35,340 bases of DNA from Thalassospira tepidiphila MCCC 1A03514 (GTDB lineage: Bacteria; Pseudomonadota; Alphaproteobacteria; Rhodospirillales; Thalassospiraceae), in NCBI RefSeq assembly GCF_001662875.1, contig NZ_JPVZ01000015.1:1-35340 (forward strand), read 5' to 3'. Numbering within the stretch: position 1 is the stretch's first letter; each line of letters begins with the position of its first letter. A program made the translations under genes and the position numbers. The notes beneath the pieces were generated by a model. That model was given only the letters and a program-made list of their open reading frames with translations, ran no database searches and was not told the origin of the DNA. Shown here in pieces: positions 24,725 to 33,189 of this stretch.

Positions 24725-26823
24725 TTCGGCGGTTGGGCGGTGGTCGTGTTGGCGGCCGTCAGGATACGCGCCATCAGATCAATCTCGTGTTCAATGCTTG
24801 GCATCAGGGCAGGGTGCTTGCCACTTGTAACTGCACCCGCAAAGGCCTTAATCGCAGCCGCCTGACCCTTGTCCTGCCCGAACCAGTTGCGTGTTACGAT
24901 CCGGCGATTAACCCGAAGTTTTTTCCAGTCAAACAGGCTGGCCGAGAAATTCGGCGCCGTCACCTCAAGCACTTCCTTGGGTTCGCCCCGACTGCCGTGC
25001 AGGTAACTGACCTCGCCCATCGATCCATCGGCAAAACGCAGCTGCCAGATGCTGTCACCCGCCCTGCGATCAATCCAGTGACAATTAAGCTCGACCAGTT
25101 CGCTATCGACCAGGCTCTTAATCAGATCAATAAAATGACTGATCTCTCCAATCGTGCGGCCACCTTGATCCGAATGGTGAAGCCAGTGATCGCCCGGAAG
25201 CGGCGTGATGCGAACCCGGTAGTGAAATTGTTTTACGTCAGTTGGCAACACTTCGCGCAGTTTCGCGGCCATCGGTGCATAACGCCGATTATGCCCAACC
25301 ATGAAGATGTGTCGGGGCATGCGGTCAGCGACTTCTCGCAGCAAATCCAGACCCGCGCGATCAATCGCAATCGGCTTTTCCAGCCAGACATTTTTGCCAG
25401 CAAGAATGGACGCGGCGGCCAGTTCAGCATGACTGTCATGGCGCGTGGTGATGATAACGCTGTTGATACTTTGATCCTCAAGCAGCTCATCCGCCCCGCC
25501 TTTCATGCGAAGCCCGTCAATCTTCTTTGAGAGCGCAACCGCCGCCAACCCGCTTTGAGAGCAGCAGGCCGTGATTTTGATGTCTGGGTGCTTTTGCAAC
25601 AGGGGCAACAAACCGCCGCCCAGATAGTTGCCCGCCCCGATCAGTCCGACCCGCAAACGGTCATGTGTCAGTACGGATGTCCGCACCGACGGAGCAAGGG
25701 GCTCGAATGGGGCGGTTTCTGCATTTCTATATCGCACCAGTGTCGCCAACTGTGCCGGGTCTGGCCCCTTGGCGAAGTGATCTGGGATGTCGGCAAAATC
25801 AATCTCGGACGTGATCAATGGTGTTGGATCAAGGCGCCCATCTGCCATCAAATCAAGGGCGGCCTGCATGTTGCGCTTGATGGTCCAGCGCACATGACCA
25901 AGCGGATAATCTTCGCCGCGCCCCTCATAATTTGGATCATAACGCCCCGGCCCATAGGACCGGACCTGCCGAATGGTGATTTCCTTTTCATACAGCGCCT
26001 TGCGCCGGCCATTCGGCGTCACATCGCCAACGCATATGATTGTCCCCCGGTCACGACAAAGGCGGGCTGCGTCGTCGATCAATCGATGATTACCCTTGCC
26101 CGGCGCACAGATAAAAACGCTGTCAAATCTGCTTTGTGGCGCATCGCTTGCCTTGGTGAAACCGGCTGCGCGGCTTTCGCCCGTTGCAATCTTGCGGCGC
26201 GCAAGGTCCGGCTCGATCACGGTCACCAACGCACCGGCAGCTCGTGCTGTCTCAGCAACGAGCTGCCCAATCAAACCCGCGCCGATAACGGCAATCTGAT
26301 CACCAATCGATGTCTCTCCCTGCCGAAGCGCGTGCAAAGCCAAGGCATACAATGTTGCAAACACGGCCTTGCGGTCGGGCACCGCATCCGGAACCGGGCA
26401 GGCAAGGTTAACCGACACCTGATTCCACTCGGCATGATTGGCCTGCCCCATACCGGCAATCGCAACACGCTGACCGGCTCTGAGGTCCGTAACATTCTCG
26501 CCCGTGGCCTCAACCCGCCCGACAGCGCAATAACCCATCGGCATCGGGCGTCCCAGACGGTTTTCAACGCGCGCACGCGTTCTCCCCAAGCCTTCCGATT
26601 TCAGATGATTGACCGTCAGCACGACCAAATCCGGTCGCTGCCATGCCTTTTGCAACAAGGATGCGCGCGCCTGGTCGGCTTGGGTGAATTCCGTTCCGGG
26701 GCTGATGACAGAGTAGGCCGTTTTGACAAGGACAGCATTTTTGCCCGGTGCCGGGATGGGGCAATTGGCCAGCGCAAGTTTGCGTTCACCGGGAGAGCGC
26801 AACAAAGCCTTCATCTCCGTCAT
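24721..26823 (-). CDS. Two-domain oxidoreductase (MDR alcohol dehydrogenase-like plus Gfo/Idh/MocA)
   Basis: This is a 700-residue fusion of two NAD(P)-binding enzymes. Residues 1-about 375 are a medium-chain dehydrogenase with Rossmann motif AVIGAGLIGQLVAE; the usual catalytic zinc Cys motif is replaced by YSVISPGTEF. Residues about 388-700 are a Gfo/Idh/MocA oxidoreductase with VGLIGAGNYLGG and the EKP motif (NVWLEKPIAID). Such bi-domain proteins are found in extracellular polysaccharide gene clusters, where they probably modify or make nucleotide-linked sugars. ATG 26823 has GAGGG 5 nt upstream; ATG 26826 is also possible. It is divergent from the ligase-glycosyltransferase fusion, in keeping with a surface-glycan role. 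Confidence 0.88.
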   Translation of the reverse strand: MTEMKALLRSPGERKLALANCPIPAPGKNAVLVKTAYSVISPGTEFTQADQARASLLQKAWQRPDLVVLTVNHLKSEGLGRTRARVENRLGRPMPMGYCAVGRVEATGENVTDLRAGQRVAIAGMGQANHAEWNQVSVNLACPVPDAVPDRKAVFATLYALALHALRQGETSIGDQIAVIGAGLIGQLVAETARAAGALVTVIEPDLARRKIATGESRAAGFTKASDAPQSRFDSVFICAPGKGNHRLIDDAARLCRDRGTIICVGDVTPNGRRKALYEKEITIRQVRSYGPGRYDPNYEGRGEDYPLGHVRWTIKRNMQAALDLMADGRLDPTPLITSEIDFADIPDHFAKGPDPAQLATLVRYRNAETAPFEPLAPSVRTSVLTHDRLRVGLIGAGNYLGGGLLPLLQKHPDIKITACCSQSGLAAVALSKKIDGLRMKGGADELLEDQSINSVIITTRHDSHAELAAASILAGKNVWLEKPIAIDRAGLDLLREVADRMPRHIFMVGHNRRYAPMAAKLREVLPTDVKQFHYRVRITPLPGDHWLHHSDQGGRTIGEISHFIDLIKSLVDSELVELNCHWIDRRAGDSIWQLRFADGSMGEVSYLHGSRGEPKEVLEVTAPNFSASLFDWKKLRVNRRIVTRNWFGQDKGQAAAIKAFAGAVTSGKHPALMPSIEHEIDLMARILTAANTTTAQPPN

Positions 26824-26972
26824 CATCGCCCTCAAGTTTAATTGGTTGAAAATTATGATGATGATTAAACCATATGTCGTGCCAACTGGTCGACGCGTTC
26901 TTGCAATGATGATTGACGCGAAAGCGCCGCGCGTTTAGCAAGGTGACAGACTTCAATTTGGAACCGCCCATC

Positions 26973-29393
26973 ATGCAACAGACCGTCTCGACCCGGCATT
27001 GGCGCGATACAATGCTCGGCATCGCTGCCATTTTGTTTGGCATTTCGGCACCCTTGTTCTTTTTTGGTCGGGCGGCTCTCGGGATTGGTCTTGGACTGTC
27101 ACTGATCTGTGCGGTTGTGTCTGCTGATCATGGTGAAGCATGGCGCAAAATGCGCCGTGATATCGCAACGCCAATTGGCGGGCTGGTTGTTGCCGCACTG
27201 ATTGTGTTTCTGATTTCGGCAAGCTTTTCTGTCGTGCCAGAGAAGTCGCTGGGCACCTGGCTTGGACGTTTCGCGATGGTTGCGGGCATCTGGTACTTGA
27301 TGCGTCTGATCGAGCCCAAAGCCAAACTGGCATGGGATGCTTGTATTTATGCCACCTGGATACTCGTTAGCTATTGCCTGCTTGCGATCTTGGTTCAACC
27401 AGAAGTCCTGTCGCTTAAAGCGCTACGAGAACCCGATTTCGATTTTGACATTACTCGGCGCTTGAAACCTGTGGGCAGTTTCCTGATCTTTGGTGCGATG
27501 ATCTTGGTTTTCGATGCGGTTGATCGGAAGAATGCAAGCCGGTTTTTCTCGCTCGCAATTGCCGTCGCGATTGTGCCGATTCTCGAGGTTTCCCATGGCA
27601 GAGCAAACGTTGCCGCAATGCTGGCTGCGTGCGGCGCGATTGGTTTTTGTGCAGTATTTCTGATTCGTTCGCGTCTGGTGCAAGTGGCTATCGCCGCTGC
27701 AATTGGAATATTGGTCGTGATCGCGCTTTCCTGGCTCGGCGACGTGACAGGTAATATGTCCGACCTGCGTGGATTTGAGCCTTATCTGCCAATATGGCTT
27801 GTTGATGTACATCGACAAATGATCTGGCAGTTTACCTTTAGCCATGTCTTTGACCATCCGCTTATCGGCTATGGGATTAACGCGGCACCTTGGGTGCCGG
27901 GTGCGAATGAATTGGCGGGTAGCTCAACGCAATCTGTTTTGCCGGGGCATCCCCATAGCTGGTTTATGGAAATCTGGTTGGAAGCTGGCGCACTTGGATT
28001 GGCGGTGGTTGTCCCGCTCGTTTTAATGATCGGACTCACCGGTTTTAAGGATGTGCGCCACAACGGAATTGTCAAAGGTGGATTGACGTTGATGATGATG
28101 GCGTCCTACTGGTTTGCCGGGTTGTTCAATTACTCATTCTGGACCTCGTGGTGGTTTGGTGTGGTGATGCTGACATTTACGTTGGCCTTCCTAAGGCGTG
28201 AGCGACTTCTTGTTAAGGACGCCACCGTGAAGCGTCGTAAAACCCTGATCGTCTGTGCTGAAGACTGGTCCTTTGTTTCGCACAGGATCGTTTTGGGGCG
28301 TGCCGCATTGGTGCGTGGGGATGATGTTGTCGTTGCCTGCAACACGGCTGCTGCGACTGAGGGCTTACGCAAGGAAGGTTTTCGCCTGGTCCATGTGCCG
28401 ATTGCGCGCGGTGGCCTAAGCCCGCTCAAATCCCTCAAAACCATTACAGCGCTGGCTTGTTTGATCCGGCGTGAAAATCCCGATGTTATCGTCAATGTGG
28501 CGATCCAGTGCGTGGTTCTATCTTCATTTGCGGGGATTCTGGTCGGTGCAAAGCGGTCGGTTAACATGGTTACAGGTCTTGGCTTCTTGTTTGTCTCAGA
28601 TGGGGCAAAAACAAAGATCTTGCGTCAGATCGTTTCATTGTTGCTGCGCTTTTACGCGCTTTGCCCATCGATCCGGGTGATCGTGCAGAATGCGGATGAC
28701 TATGCCTTGATGAAGAGGCTTGGCTATAAGGAAAGGTGTCTGGCACTGATCCGTGGATCCGGTGTTGATATCTCGGCCTTTAGCCCGGCAGGGGAGAAAA
28801 CGTCCGAGCCCAAATCAGCGATTTTTGTCGCGCGCATGCTCTGGTCCAAGGGGCTTGGTGAACTGATTGAGGCTGCGCGCATTCTGAAATCGCGCAAACG
28901 CGATTACCGCCTTGTCTTGGTCGGTGACGTAGATCCGGCCAATCCCGATAGCGCCAGCAAGCAAGATTTGCAAAGCTGGCAGTCGGAAGGTCTGGTTGAA
29001 TGGCTGGGCAAACGATCAGACATCGGCAAACTCCTGCGTGAGTCCGATCTTGCGGTATTGCCGTCCTGGCGCGAAGGCTTGCCTAAGTCCTTGCTTGAGG
29101 CGGCTGCAAGCGGACTTGCCATGGTGGCAACCGATGTGCCCGGTTGTCGAGAGATCGTGCGCCATGGCGAGAACGGAGTTCTTGTTCCTTTGCGTGACAG
29201 CACAGCACTCGCCGGTGCGATCGAAGAACTGATGGAAGACGACACTCGGCGGAAGGCGTATGGCAAGGCCGCCCGAGAGCTAGTAGAGCGCGACCTTTGC
29301 GATAGCGTCATCATTGCCCAGACCCTTGCCTTCGTGACAGGTGATGAGGCCACGGAGGCAAATCATTCAGCAAAGGCCACTGCGACAGCGTGA
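26973..29393 (+). CDS. Fused O-antigen ligase/polymerase and GT4 glycosyltransferase
   Basis: This is an 806-residue protein. Residues 1-about 415 are a polytopic membrane domain of about ten or more helices with the O-antigen ligase/Wzy_C hallmark GHPHSWFMEIWLEAGALG near residue 325. Residues about 419-790 are a cytoplasmic family-4 glycosyltransferase with the EX7E motif in WREGLPKSLLEAAASG and the following GCREIVRHGENGVLV. ATG 26973 is taken as start; the SD is weak, and GTG 26943 and TTG 26913 are in frame. At the domain junction AAGGA (28215-28219) precedes an in-frame GTG (28227) by 7 nt, which could start a separate GT4 product. It probably acts in lipopolysaccharide or exopolysaccharide assembly; acceptor and sugar are unknown. 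No frameshift is seen. Confidence 0.88.
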   Translation: MQQTVSTRHWRDTMLGIAAILFGISAPLFFFGRAALGIGLGLSLICAVVSADHGEAWRKMRRDIATPIGGLVVAALIVFLISASFSVVPEKSLGTWLGRFAMVAGIWYLMRLIEPKAKLAWDACIYATWILVSYCLLAILVQPEVLSLKALREPDFDFDITRRLKPVGSFLIFGAMILVFDAVDRKNASRFFSLAIAVAIVPILEVSHGRANVAAMLAACGAIGFCAVFLIRSRLVQVAIAAAIGILVVIALSWLGDVTGNMSDLRGFEPYLPIWLVDVHRQMIWQFTFSHVFDHPLIGYGINAAPWVPGANELAGSSTQSVLPGHPHSWFMEIWLEAGALGLAVVVPLVLMIGLTGFKDVRHNGIVKGGLTLMMMASYWFAGLFNYSFWTSWWFGVVMLTFTLAFLRRERLLVKDATVKRRKTLIVCAEDWSFVSHRIVLGRAALVRGDDVVVACNTAAATEGLRKEGFRLVHVPIARGGLSPLKSLKTITALACLIRRENPDVIVNVAIQCVVLSSFAGILVGAKRSVNMVTGLGFLFVSDGAKTKILRQIVSLLLRFYALCPSIRVIVQNADDYALMKRLGYKERCLALIRGSGVDISAFSPAGEKTSEPKSAIFVARMLWSKGLGELIEAARILKSRKRDYRLVLVGDVDPANPDSASKQDLQSWQSEGLVEWLGKRSDIGKLLRESDLAVLPSWREGLPKSLLEAAASGLAMVATDVPGCREIVRHGENGVLVPLRDSTALAGAIEELMEDDTRRKAYGKAARELVERDLCDSVIIAQTLAFVTGDEATEANHSAKATATA

Positions 29394-29429
29394 AGACGCT
29401 TGACTGTCCGTGTCAGATTTATCGCATCG

Positions 29430-29455
29430 AAAGGGTCCGTTTCCGGACCCTTTTT
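29430..29455 (+). terminator. Rho-independent terminator after the ligase-glycosyltransferase gene
   Basis: AAAGGGTCCG (29430-29439) pairs with CGGACCCTTT (29444-29453) around TTTC, and the T-run continues to 29455. It lies 36 nt past the stop. Confidence 0.9.
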
Positions 29456-29474
29456 CTGTTCGAAAAAAATCCCG

Positions 29475-29503
29475 TTGCATCGTGATTTTTAGTTTTGTAT
29501 ACA
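29475..29503 (+). promoter_or_regulatory. Sigma-70-like promoter of the hydroxyproline genes
   Basis: TTGCAT (29475-29480) and TATACA (29498-29503) are spaced by 17 bp, about 100 nt before the first gene. The -10 box is covered by the palindrome at 29495-29510. Confidence 0.6.
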
Positions 29504-29510
29504 ATATACA
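29495..29510 (+). promoter_or_regulatory. Candidate GntR-family operator on the promoter
   Basis: TTGTATACAA (29495-29504) is a perfect palindrome. TGTAT-ACAAT-ATACA (29496-29510) is an inverted repeat around it. GTATAC-type palindromes are typical for FadR-subfamily GntR regulators, one of which is encoded at 33190-33858. Overlap with the -10 box implies repression. Confidence 0.6.
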
Positions 29511-29599
29511 TGAATTGAATGCGGTCGCCGTTGATCGGGGCTGTGATGCTTAAAGGCGCCGGTATGTTGCCGTGCTGCCATATCAGGAGGTTTCTTTCC

Positions 29600-30496
29600 A
29601 TGCAGGTAAACTGGACTGGCGTTTTCCCCGCCGTTGCCACCCAGATGAACGAAGACGGTTCGATCGATTTCGATATGACCGCCAAACAGATCGAAGACCT
29701 GATCACGGCCGGTGTTGATGGCCTCGTCATGCTGGGTTCGGTTGGTGAAAACACCGCCCTTGAGCCGGACGAAAAAATCGCCGTTCTGAAGCTCGCCGTC
29801 GAAGTCACCAAGGGCCGCGTTCCGGTCCTGTCGGGTGTGGCCGAAAATTCGACCCGTGCTGCCATCCGCTATGTGCAGGAATGCGAAAAGCTCGGTGCTG
29901 ATGGCCTGATGCTTCTGCCGGGCATGGTCTATACCGCCGACCCGCGCGAGAATATCGAACATTTCCGCACGGTGGCCGGGGCGACCAAGCTGCCGATCAT
30001 GATCTATAACAACCCGGGTGCCTATCGCATCGACATCAAGCCCGAAGAGTTCAACCAGCTTGCCGATGTCAAAAACCTTGTCGCGATCAAGGAAAGTTCG
30101 GGCGATCCGCGTCGTATTACCGACATCTATAATGCCTGTGGTGATCGTTTCGTTCTGTTCTGCGGCATGGATGACCTTGTCATGGAAACGCAGGTGCTGG
30201 GTGCTGTTGGCTGGATTTCCGGTTTCACCGATGCCTTCCCGAAGGAATCGGTTGCGCTCTGGAAGCTGCTGTCGGAAGGCAAATACACCGAAGCGCTTGA
30301 AATCTATCGCTGGTTCACCCCGGTTCTGCACATGGATGTCCATGCCAAGCTGGTTCAGTACATCAAGCTTGCCCAGGAAATGACCGGCGTTGGCAAACCG
30401 CACGTCCGTGCACCGCGTCTGCCGCTGGTTGGTGAAGAGCTTGAAACCATCAAGGCCACCATCCAGAAAGCCATCGATACCCGCCCGTCGCTTTGA
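29600..30496 (+). CDS. lhpC: Pyrroline-4-hydroxy-2-carboxylate deaminase (DapA family)
   Basis: This is a 298-residue cytoplasmic TIM-barrel enzyme. ATG 29600 has AGGAGG about 9 nt upstream. The Schiff-base lysine is Lys164 (LVAIKESSGD) and the conserved Tyr is Tyr136 (IMIYNNPGAYRI). The GTTGE motif of true dihydrodipicolinate synthase reads GSVGEN (46-51), which argues against a role in lysine synthesis. The following genes are an FAD D-amino-acid dehydrogenase and 4-hydroxyproline epimerase. In known trans-4-hydroxy-L-proline pathways this family converts 1-pyrroline-4-hydroxy-2-carboxylate to 2-oxoglutarate semialdehyde and ammonia. The substrate is inferred from this context. Confidence 0.85.
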   Translation: MQVNWTGVFPAVATQMNEDGSIDFDMTAKQIEDLITAGVDGLVMLGSVGENTALEPDEKIAVLKLAVEVTKGRVPVLSGVAENSTRAAIRYVQECEKLGADGLMLLPGMVYTADPRENIEHFRTVAGATKLPIMIYNNPGAYRIDIKPEEFNQLADVKNLVAIKESSGDPRRITDIYNACGDRFVLFCGMDDLVMETQVLGAVGWISGFTDAFPKESVALWKLLSEGKYTEALEIYRWFTPVLHMDVHAKLVQYIKLAQEMTGVGKPHVRAPRLPLVGEELETIKATIQKAIDTRPSL

Positions 30497-30571
30497 TCGG
30501 CAGTCCTTTGCAATCAGGATGCGTACCCGCAAAACCGTGATTGCATTGAGACGGTATTTGATGAAACAGTG

Positions 30572-30600
30572 AGCTCCTCCGCCTATCTCGCGGGGGAGCT
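30572..30600 (+). repeat. Hairpin between the deaminase and dehydrogenase genes
   Basis: AGCTCCTCCGC (30572-30582) pairs with GCGGGGGAGCT (30590-30600), with one G-U pair and a 7-nt loop. There is no T-run, so it is more likely an RNA-processing or stability element, or a weak attenuator, within the operon than a full terminator. Confidence 0.5.
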
Positions 30601-30666
30601 TCCTGCTATCTGTTTGCTGTGCAGAAGCACCAAAATACGCATCGTCGAAATTCGAGAGGCCCCAAA

Positions 30667-31968
30667 ATGACATCAGCCAAAACCGCCACGCCGTCCGATA
30701 CCGCCGCCGGTCAAAAGGTCGTTGTGATTGGTGCGGGTATTGTCGGGGCCAATGTCGGCTTGGCGCTGCTCGATAAGGGCTATGACGTCACAATTCTTGA
30801 TCGCGGCGAACCGGGCATGGGCGCATCCTTTGGCAATGCCGGCGGCATTGCGGTTTCTGAATGCGCGCCGGTAGCGATGCCGGGCGTGCTTAAAAACGTG
30901 CCCGGTTGGTTGATGGACCCGTTGGGCCCGCTTTCGGTGCGCTGGGGCTATTTGCCAAAAATGATGCCCTGGTTGTTGATGTTTCTGGCATCCAGCAAAA
31001 AGCAACGGGTCGAACAGATCGCAACCAACATGGCGACCTTGCTCAACCGCGCATGGGATGATTACGACCCGGTGCTTAAGGAAGCTGGCCTTACGGATGC
31101 GGTTTTCAAAAAACACGGTGCCATGGCGGTGTATCGCAGCAATGCATCCCGCCAGGCGGCCGAATATGCCATTGATCTGCGTCGGCGTAACGGTATCAAG
31201 CTGCGCGATCTGACCCGTGATGAAGTGCGCGATATCGAACCGGATCTGGCGCCGATCTTTGCCTGTGGCGTGATGGAAGAAGACTGGGGCCATGTCCTTG
31301 ATCCGTTCAAAATCACCACCGGCATTTTCAAGCATTTCCTCGATCGTGGCGGCAAGTTCGAGACCGCCGATGTCACCAATTTTGTCTTCCGCGACGGCAA
31401 ACCGCGTGCTGCCACCACCGATGCTGGCGACATGATCACGTTTGATCATGTGGTTGTCGCCTGCGGTGCCTGGTCAAAGACGCTGGCCAAGCGGTTGGGC
31501 TCGCCGGTGCCGCTTGATACCGAACGCGGCTATAACACCACCGTGCCCTATCACGATGCCAAACTGTCGCGCATGATTGTCTGTGCCGATGACAGCTTTG
31601 TTTTAAGCCCGCTTGAAATGGGCATTCGCGTCGGTGGGGCGGTGGAACTTGGGGGGCTTCTTGCCGCACCAAATTACGAACGTGCCAAGGCCCTGTTTGC
31701 CAAGGGCAAGGAAGTCTTGCCCAAACTCAATGCCGAGGGTGGCACCGAATGGATGGGCTTCCGTCCCTCCATGCCCGATTCAACCCCGGTCATTTCCAAG
31801 AGCCCGCATCATGCCAATGCCTATTTTGCCTTCGGGCATGGGCATCTTGGCTTAACACTTGGGGCCACGACCGGGCGTCTGGTTGCCGATCTGATGGCAA
31901 CGGGCAAAACGCCGGTCGACATGACCCCATATCGCATTAATCGTTTCTCTCGTTTCTATAGCATCTAG
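30667..31968 (+). CDS. FAD-dependent D-amino-acid (D-hydroxyproline) dehydrogenase
   Basis: This is a 433-residue DAO/DadA-type flavoenzyme. ATG 30667 has GAGAGG 8 nt upstream. The FAD motif is VVVIGAGIVGANVG with G22, G24 and G27, and the second FAD-contact region reads FGNAGGIAVSE. The C-terminal GHGHLGLTLGATTGRLVADL is the usual flavin-closing motif. DadA proteins oxidise D-amino acids with quinone-linked electron transfer. Between the 4-hydroxyproline epimerase and the deaminase it should oxidise cis-4-hydroxy-D-proline to 1-pyrroline-4-hydroxy-2-carboxylate. It is the single-subunit kind, not the multi-subunit LhpBEF type. The stop is 10 nt before the epimerase ATG. Confidence 0.88.
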   Translation: MTSAKTATPSDTAAGQKVVVIGAGIVGANVGLALLDKGYDVTILDRGEPGMGASFGNAGGIAVSECAPVAMPGVLKNVPGWLMDPLGPLSVRWGYLPKMMPWLLMFLASSKKQRVEQIATNMATLLNRAWDDYDPVLKEAGLTDAVFKKHGAMAVYRSNASRQAAEYAIDLRRRNGIKLRDLTRDEVRDIEPDLAPIFACGVMEEDWGHVLDPFKITTGIFKHFLDRGGKFETADVTNFVFRDGKPRAATTDAGDMITFDHVVVACGAWSKTLAKRLGSPVPLDTERGYNTTVPYHDAKLSRMIVCADDSFVLSPLEMGIRVGGAVELGGLLAAPNYERAKALFAKGKEVLPKLNAEGGTEWMGFRPSMPDSTPVISKSPHHANAYFAFGHGHLGLTLGATTGRLVADLMATGKTPVDMTPYRINRFSRFYSI

Positions 31969-31978
31969 GTCCCCATCC

Positions 31979-32980
31979 ATGGCGAAAAGCAGTTTCTTTT
32001 GTGTCGACGGTCATACCTGTGGCAACCCTGTGCGTCTGGTTGCCGGCGGCGGGCCCAAGCTTGACGGTGCGACCATGCTTGAAAAGCGTGCGCATTTTCT
32101 TCGTGAGTATGACTGGATCCGAACCGGGCTGATGTTTGAACCGCGCGGTCATGATGTCATGTCGGGCTCGATCCTCTATGACCCGACCTCGGATGACTAT
32201 GACGTCGCCGTGCTGTTTATCGAAACATCTGGCTGCCTGCCGATGTGTGGCCATGGCACGATTGGCACCGTGACGATGGCGATCGAGGAAGGCCTGGTCA
32301 AACCCAAAACCCCCGGTCGTCTGCGCCTTGAAACACCGGCGGGCCTCGTCATTGCCGAATATAATCAGGTTGGCGATTACGTTGAATCGGTCAAGCTCAC
32401 CAACGTGCCGTCGTTTCTTTATAAAACCGATATCGAAGTCGATTGCCCCGATATTGGTCCGATCAAGGTCGATGTTGCCTATGGCGGCAATTTCTATGCG
32501 ATTGTCGAGCCGCAGGAAAACTATCGCGACATGGCCGATTTTTCGGCCGGTGACCTGCAACGCATCAGCCCGGAACTCCGCCGTCGCCTGAACGAACAGA
32601 ACGAATTCGTGCATCCGCTCTATCCCGACATCAAGGGCCTTTCGCACATCCAGTGGACCGGTAAGCCCACCCAACCCGACAGCACGCATCGCAATGCGGT
32701 GTTTTATGGTGACAAGGGTATTGATCGCTCGCCGTGCGGGACCGGCTCTTCGGCCCGTCTCGCCCAACTGGTTGCCAAGGGGCAGTGGGATCCCGAACAT
32801 GAGTTGGTCCATGAAAGCATCATCGGATCACAGTTCCGGGTGTCGGTGGTCGAGAAAACCAGGGTCGGTGAATTTGATGCCGTCGTGCCGGGGATTGAAG
32901 GCTGGGCGCGCAAGCATGGCTACAACACCATCTTCATTGATGACCGCGATCCCTATGCCCATGGCTTCATTGTCAAATAG
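31979..32980 (+). CDS. lhpA: 4-hydroxyproline 2-epimerase
   Basis: This is a 333-residue member of the proline racemase fold. It converts trans-4-hydroxy-L-proline to cis-4-hydroxy-D-proline without a cofactor, using two cysteines. Both are present: Cys90 in PMCGHGTIG and Cys253 in DRSPCGTGSSAR. The opening VDGHTCGNPVRLVAGG is typical of hydroxyproline epimerases rather than proline racemase. ATG 31979 follows an AGG at 9 nt and lies 10 nt after the dehydrogenase stop, so the genes are cotranscribed. Confidence 0.93.
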   Translation: MAKSSFFCVDGHTCGNPVRLVAGGGPKLDGATMLEKRAHFLREYDWIRTGLMFEPRGHDVMSGSILYDPTSDDYDVAVLFIETSGCLPMCGHGTIGTVTMAIEEGLVKPKTPGRLRLETPAGLVIAEYNQVGDYVESVKLTNVPSFLYKTDIEVDCPDIGPIKVDVAYGGNFYAIVEPQENYRDMADFSAGDLQRISPELRRRLNEQNEFVHPLYPDIKGLSHIQWTGKPTQPDSTHRNAVFYGDKGIDRSPCGTGSSARLAQLVAKGQWDPEHELVHESIIGSQFRVSVVEKTRVGEFDAVVPGIEGWARKHGYNTIFIDDRDPYAHGFIVK

Positions 32981-33002
32981 GCAAAGTGCTGTCGATCACA
33001 CC

Positions 33003-33024
33003 AAGGGGGCTTCATGCCCCCTTT
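33003..33024 (+). terminator. Terminator after the epimerase gene
   Basis: AAGGGGGC (33003-33010) pairs with GCCCCCTT (33016-33023) around TTCAT and ends in TTT. It lies 22 nt past the epimerase stop and separates the catabolic genes from the regulator. Confidence 0.85.
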
Positions 33025-33091
33025 GTCGTATATCGGCGAAGTTTGGCTGCTAATACAGTAGGCAATTGTATTGCGACTTGTTTGACCCAAC

Positions 33092-33122
33092 GCTATGAAT
33101 AGCAAAACTGACAGATTCTGTC
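33092..33122 (+). promoter_or_regulatory. Two small palindromes upstream of the GntR gene
   Basis: GCTATGAATAGC (33092-33103) and GACAGATTCTGTC (33110-33122) are perfect inverted repeats 68-98 nt before the regulator ATG. A TTGTAT element like the one at 29495 also occurs just upstream (33066-33071). Autoregulation is possible; no firm promoter is called. Confidence 0.35.
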
Positions 33123-33189
33123 GGATGGAATTTTGCCCGATTGATCAGCATGCCATGTCGCGTCGGGGTAACACCATAAAAGAGCTGAA

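Noticed and set aside
25555..26841. 428-codon plus-strand frame opposite the bi-domain oxidoreductase
   Set aside because: It is a shadow of a real gene on the other strand; composition is Arg/Cys/His-rich without domain features.
29600..30496. Reading the DapA-family gene as dihydrodipicolinate synthase for lysine synthesis
   Set aside because: The GTTGE motif is GSVGEN, and the neighbours are hydroxyproline catabolic genes under a GntR-type operator.
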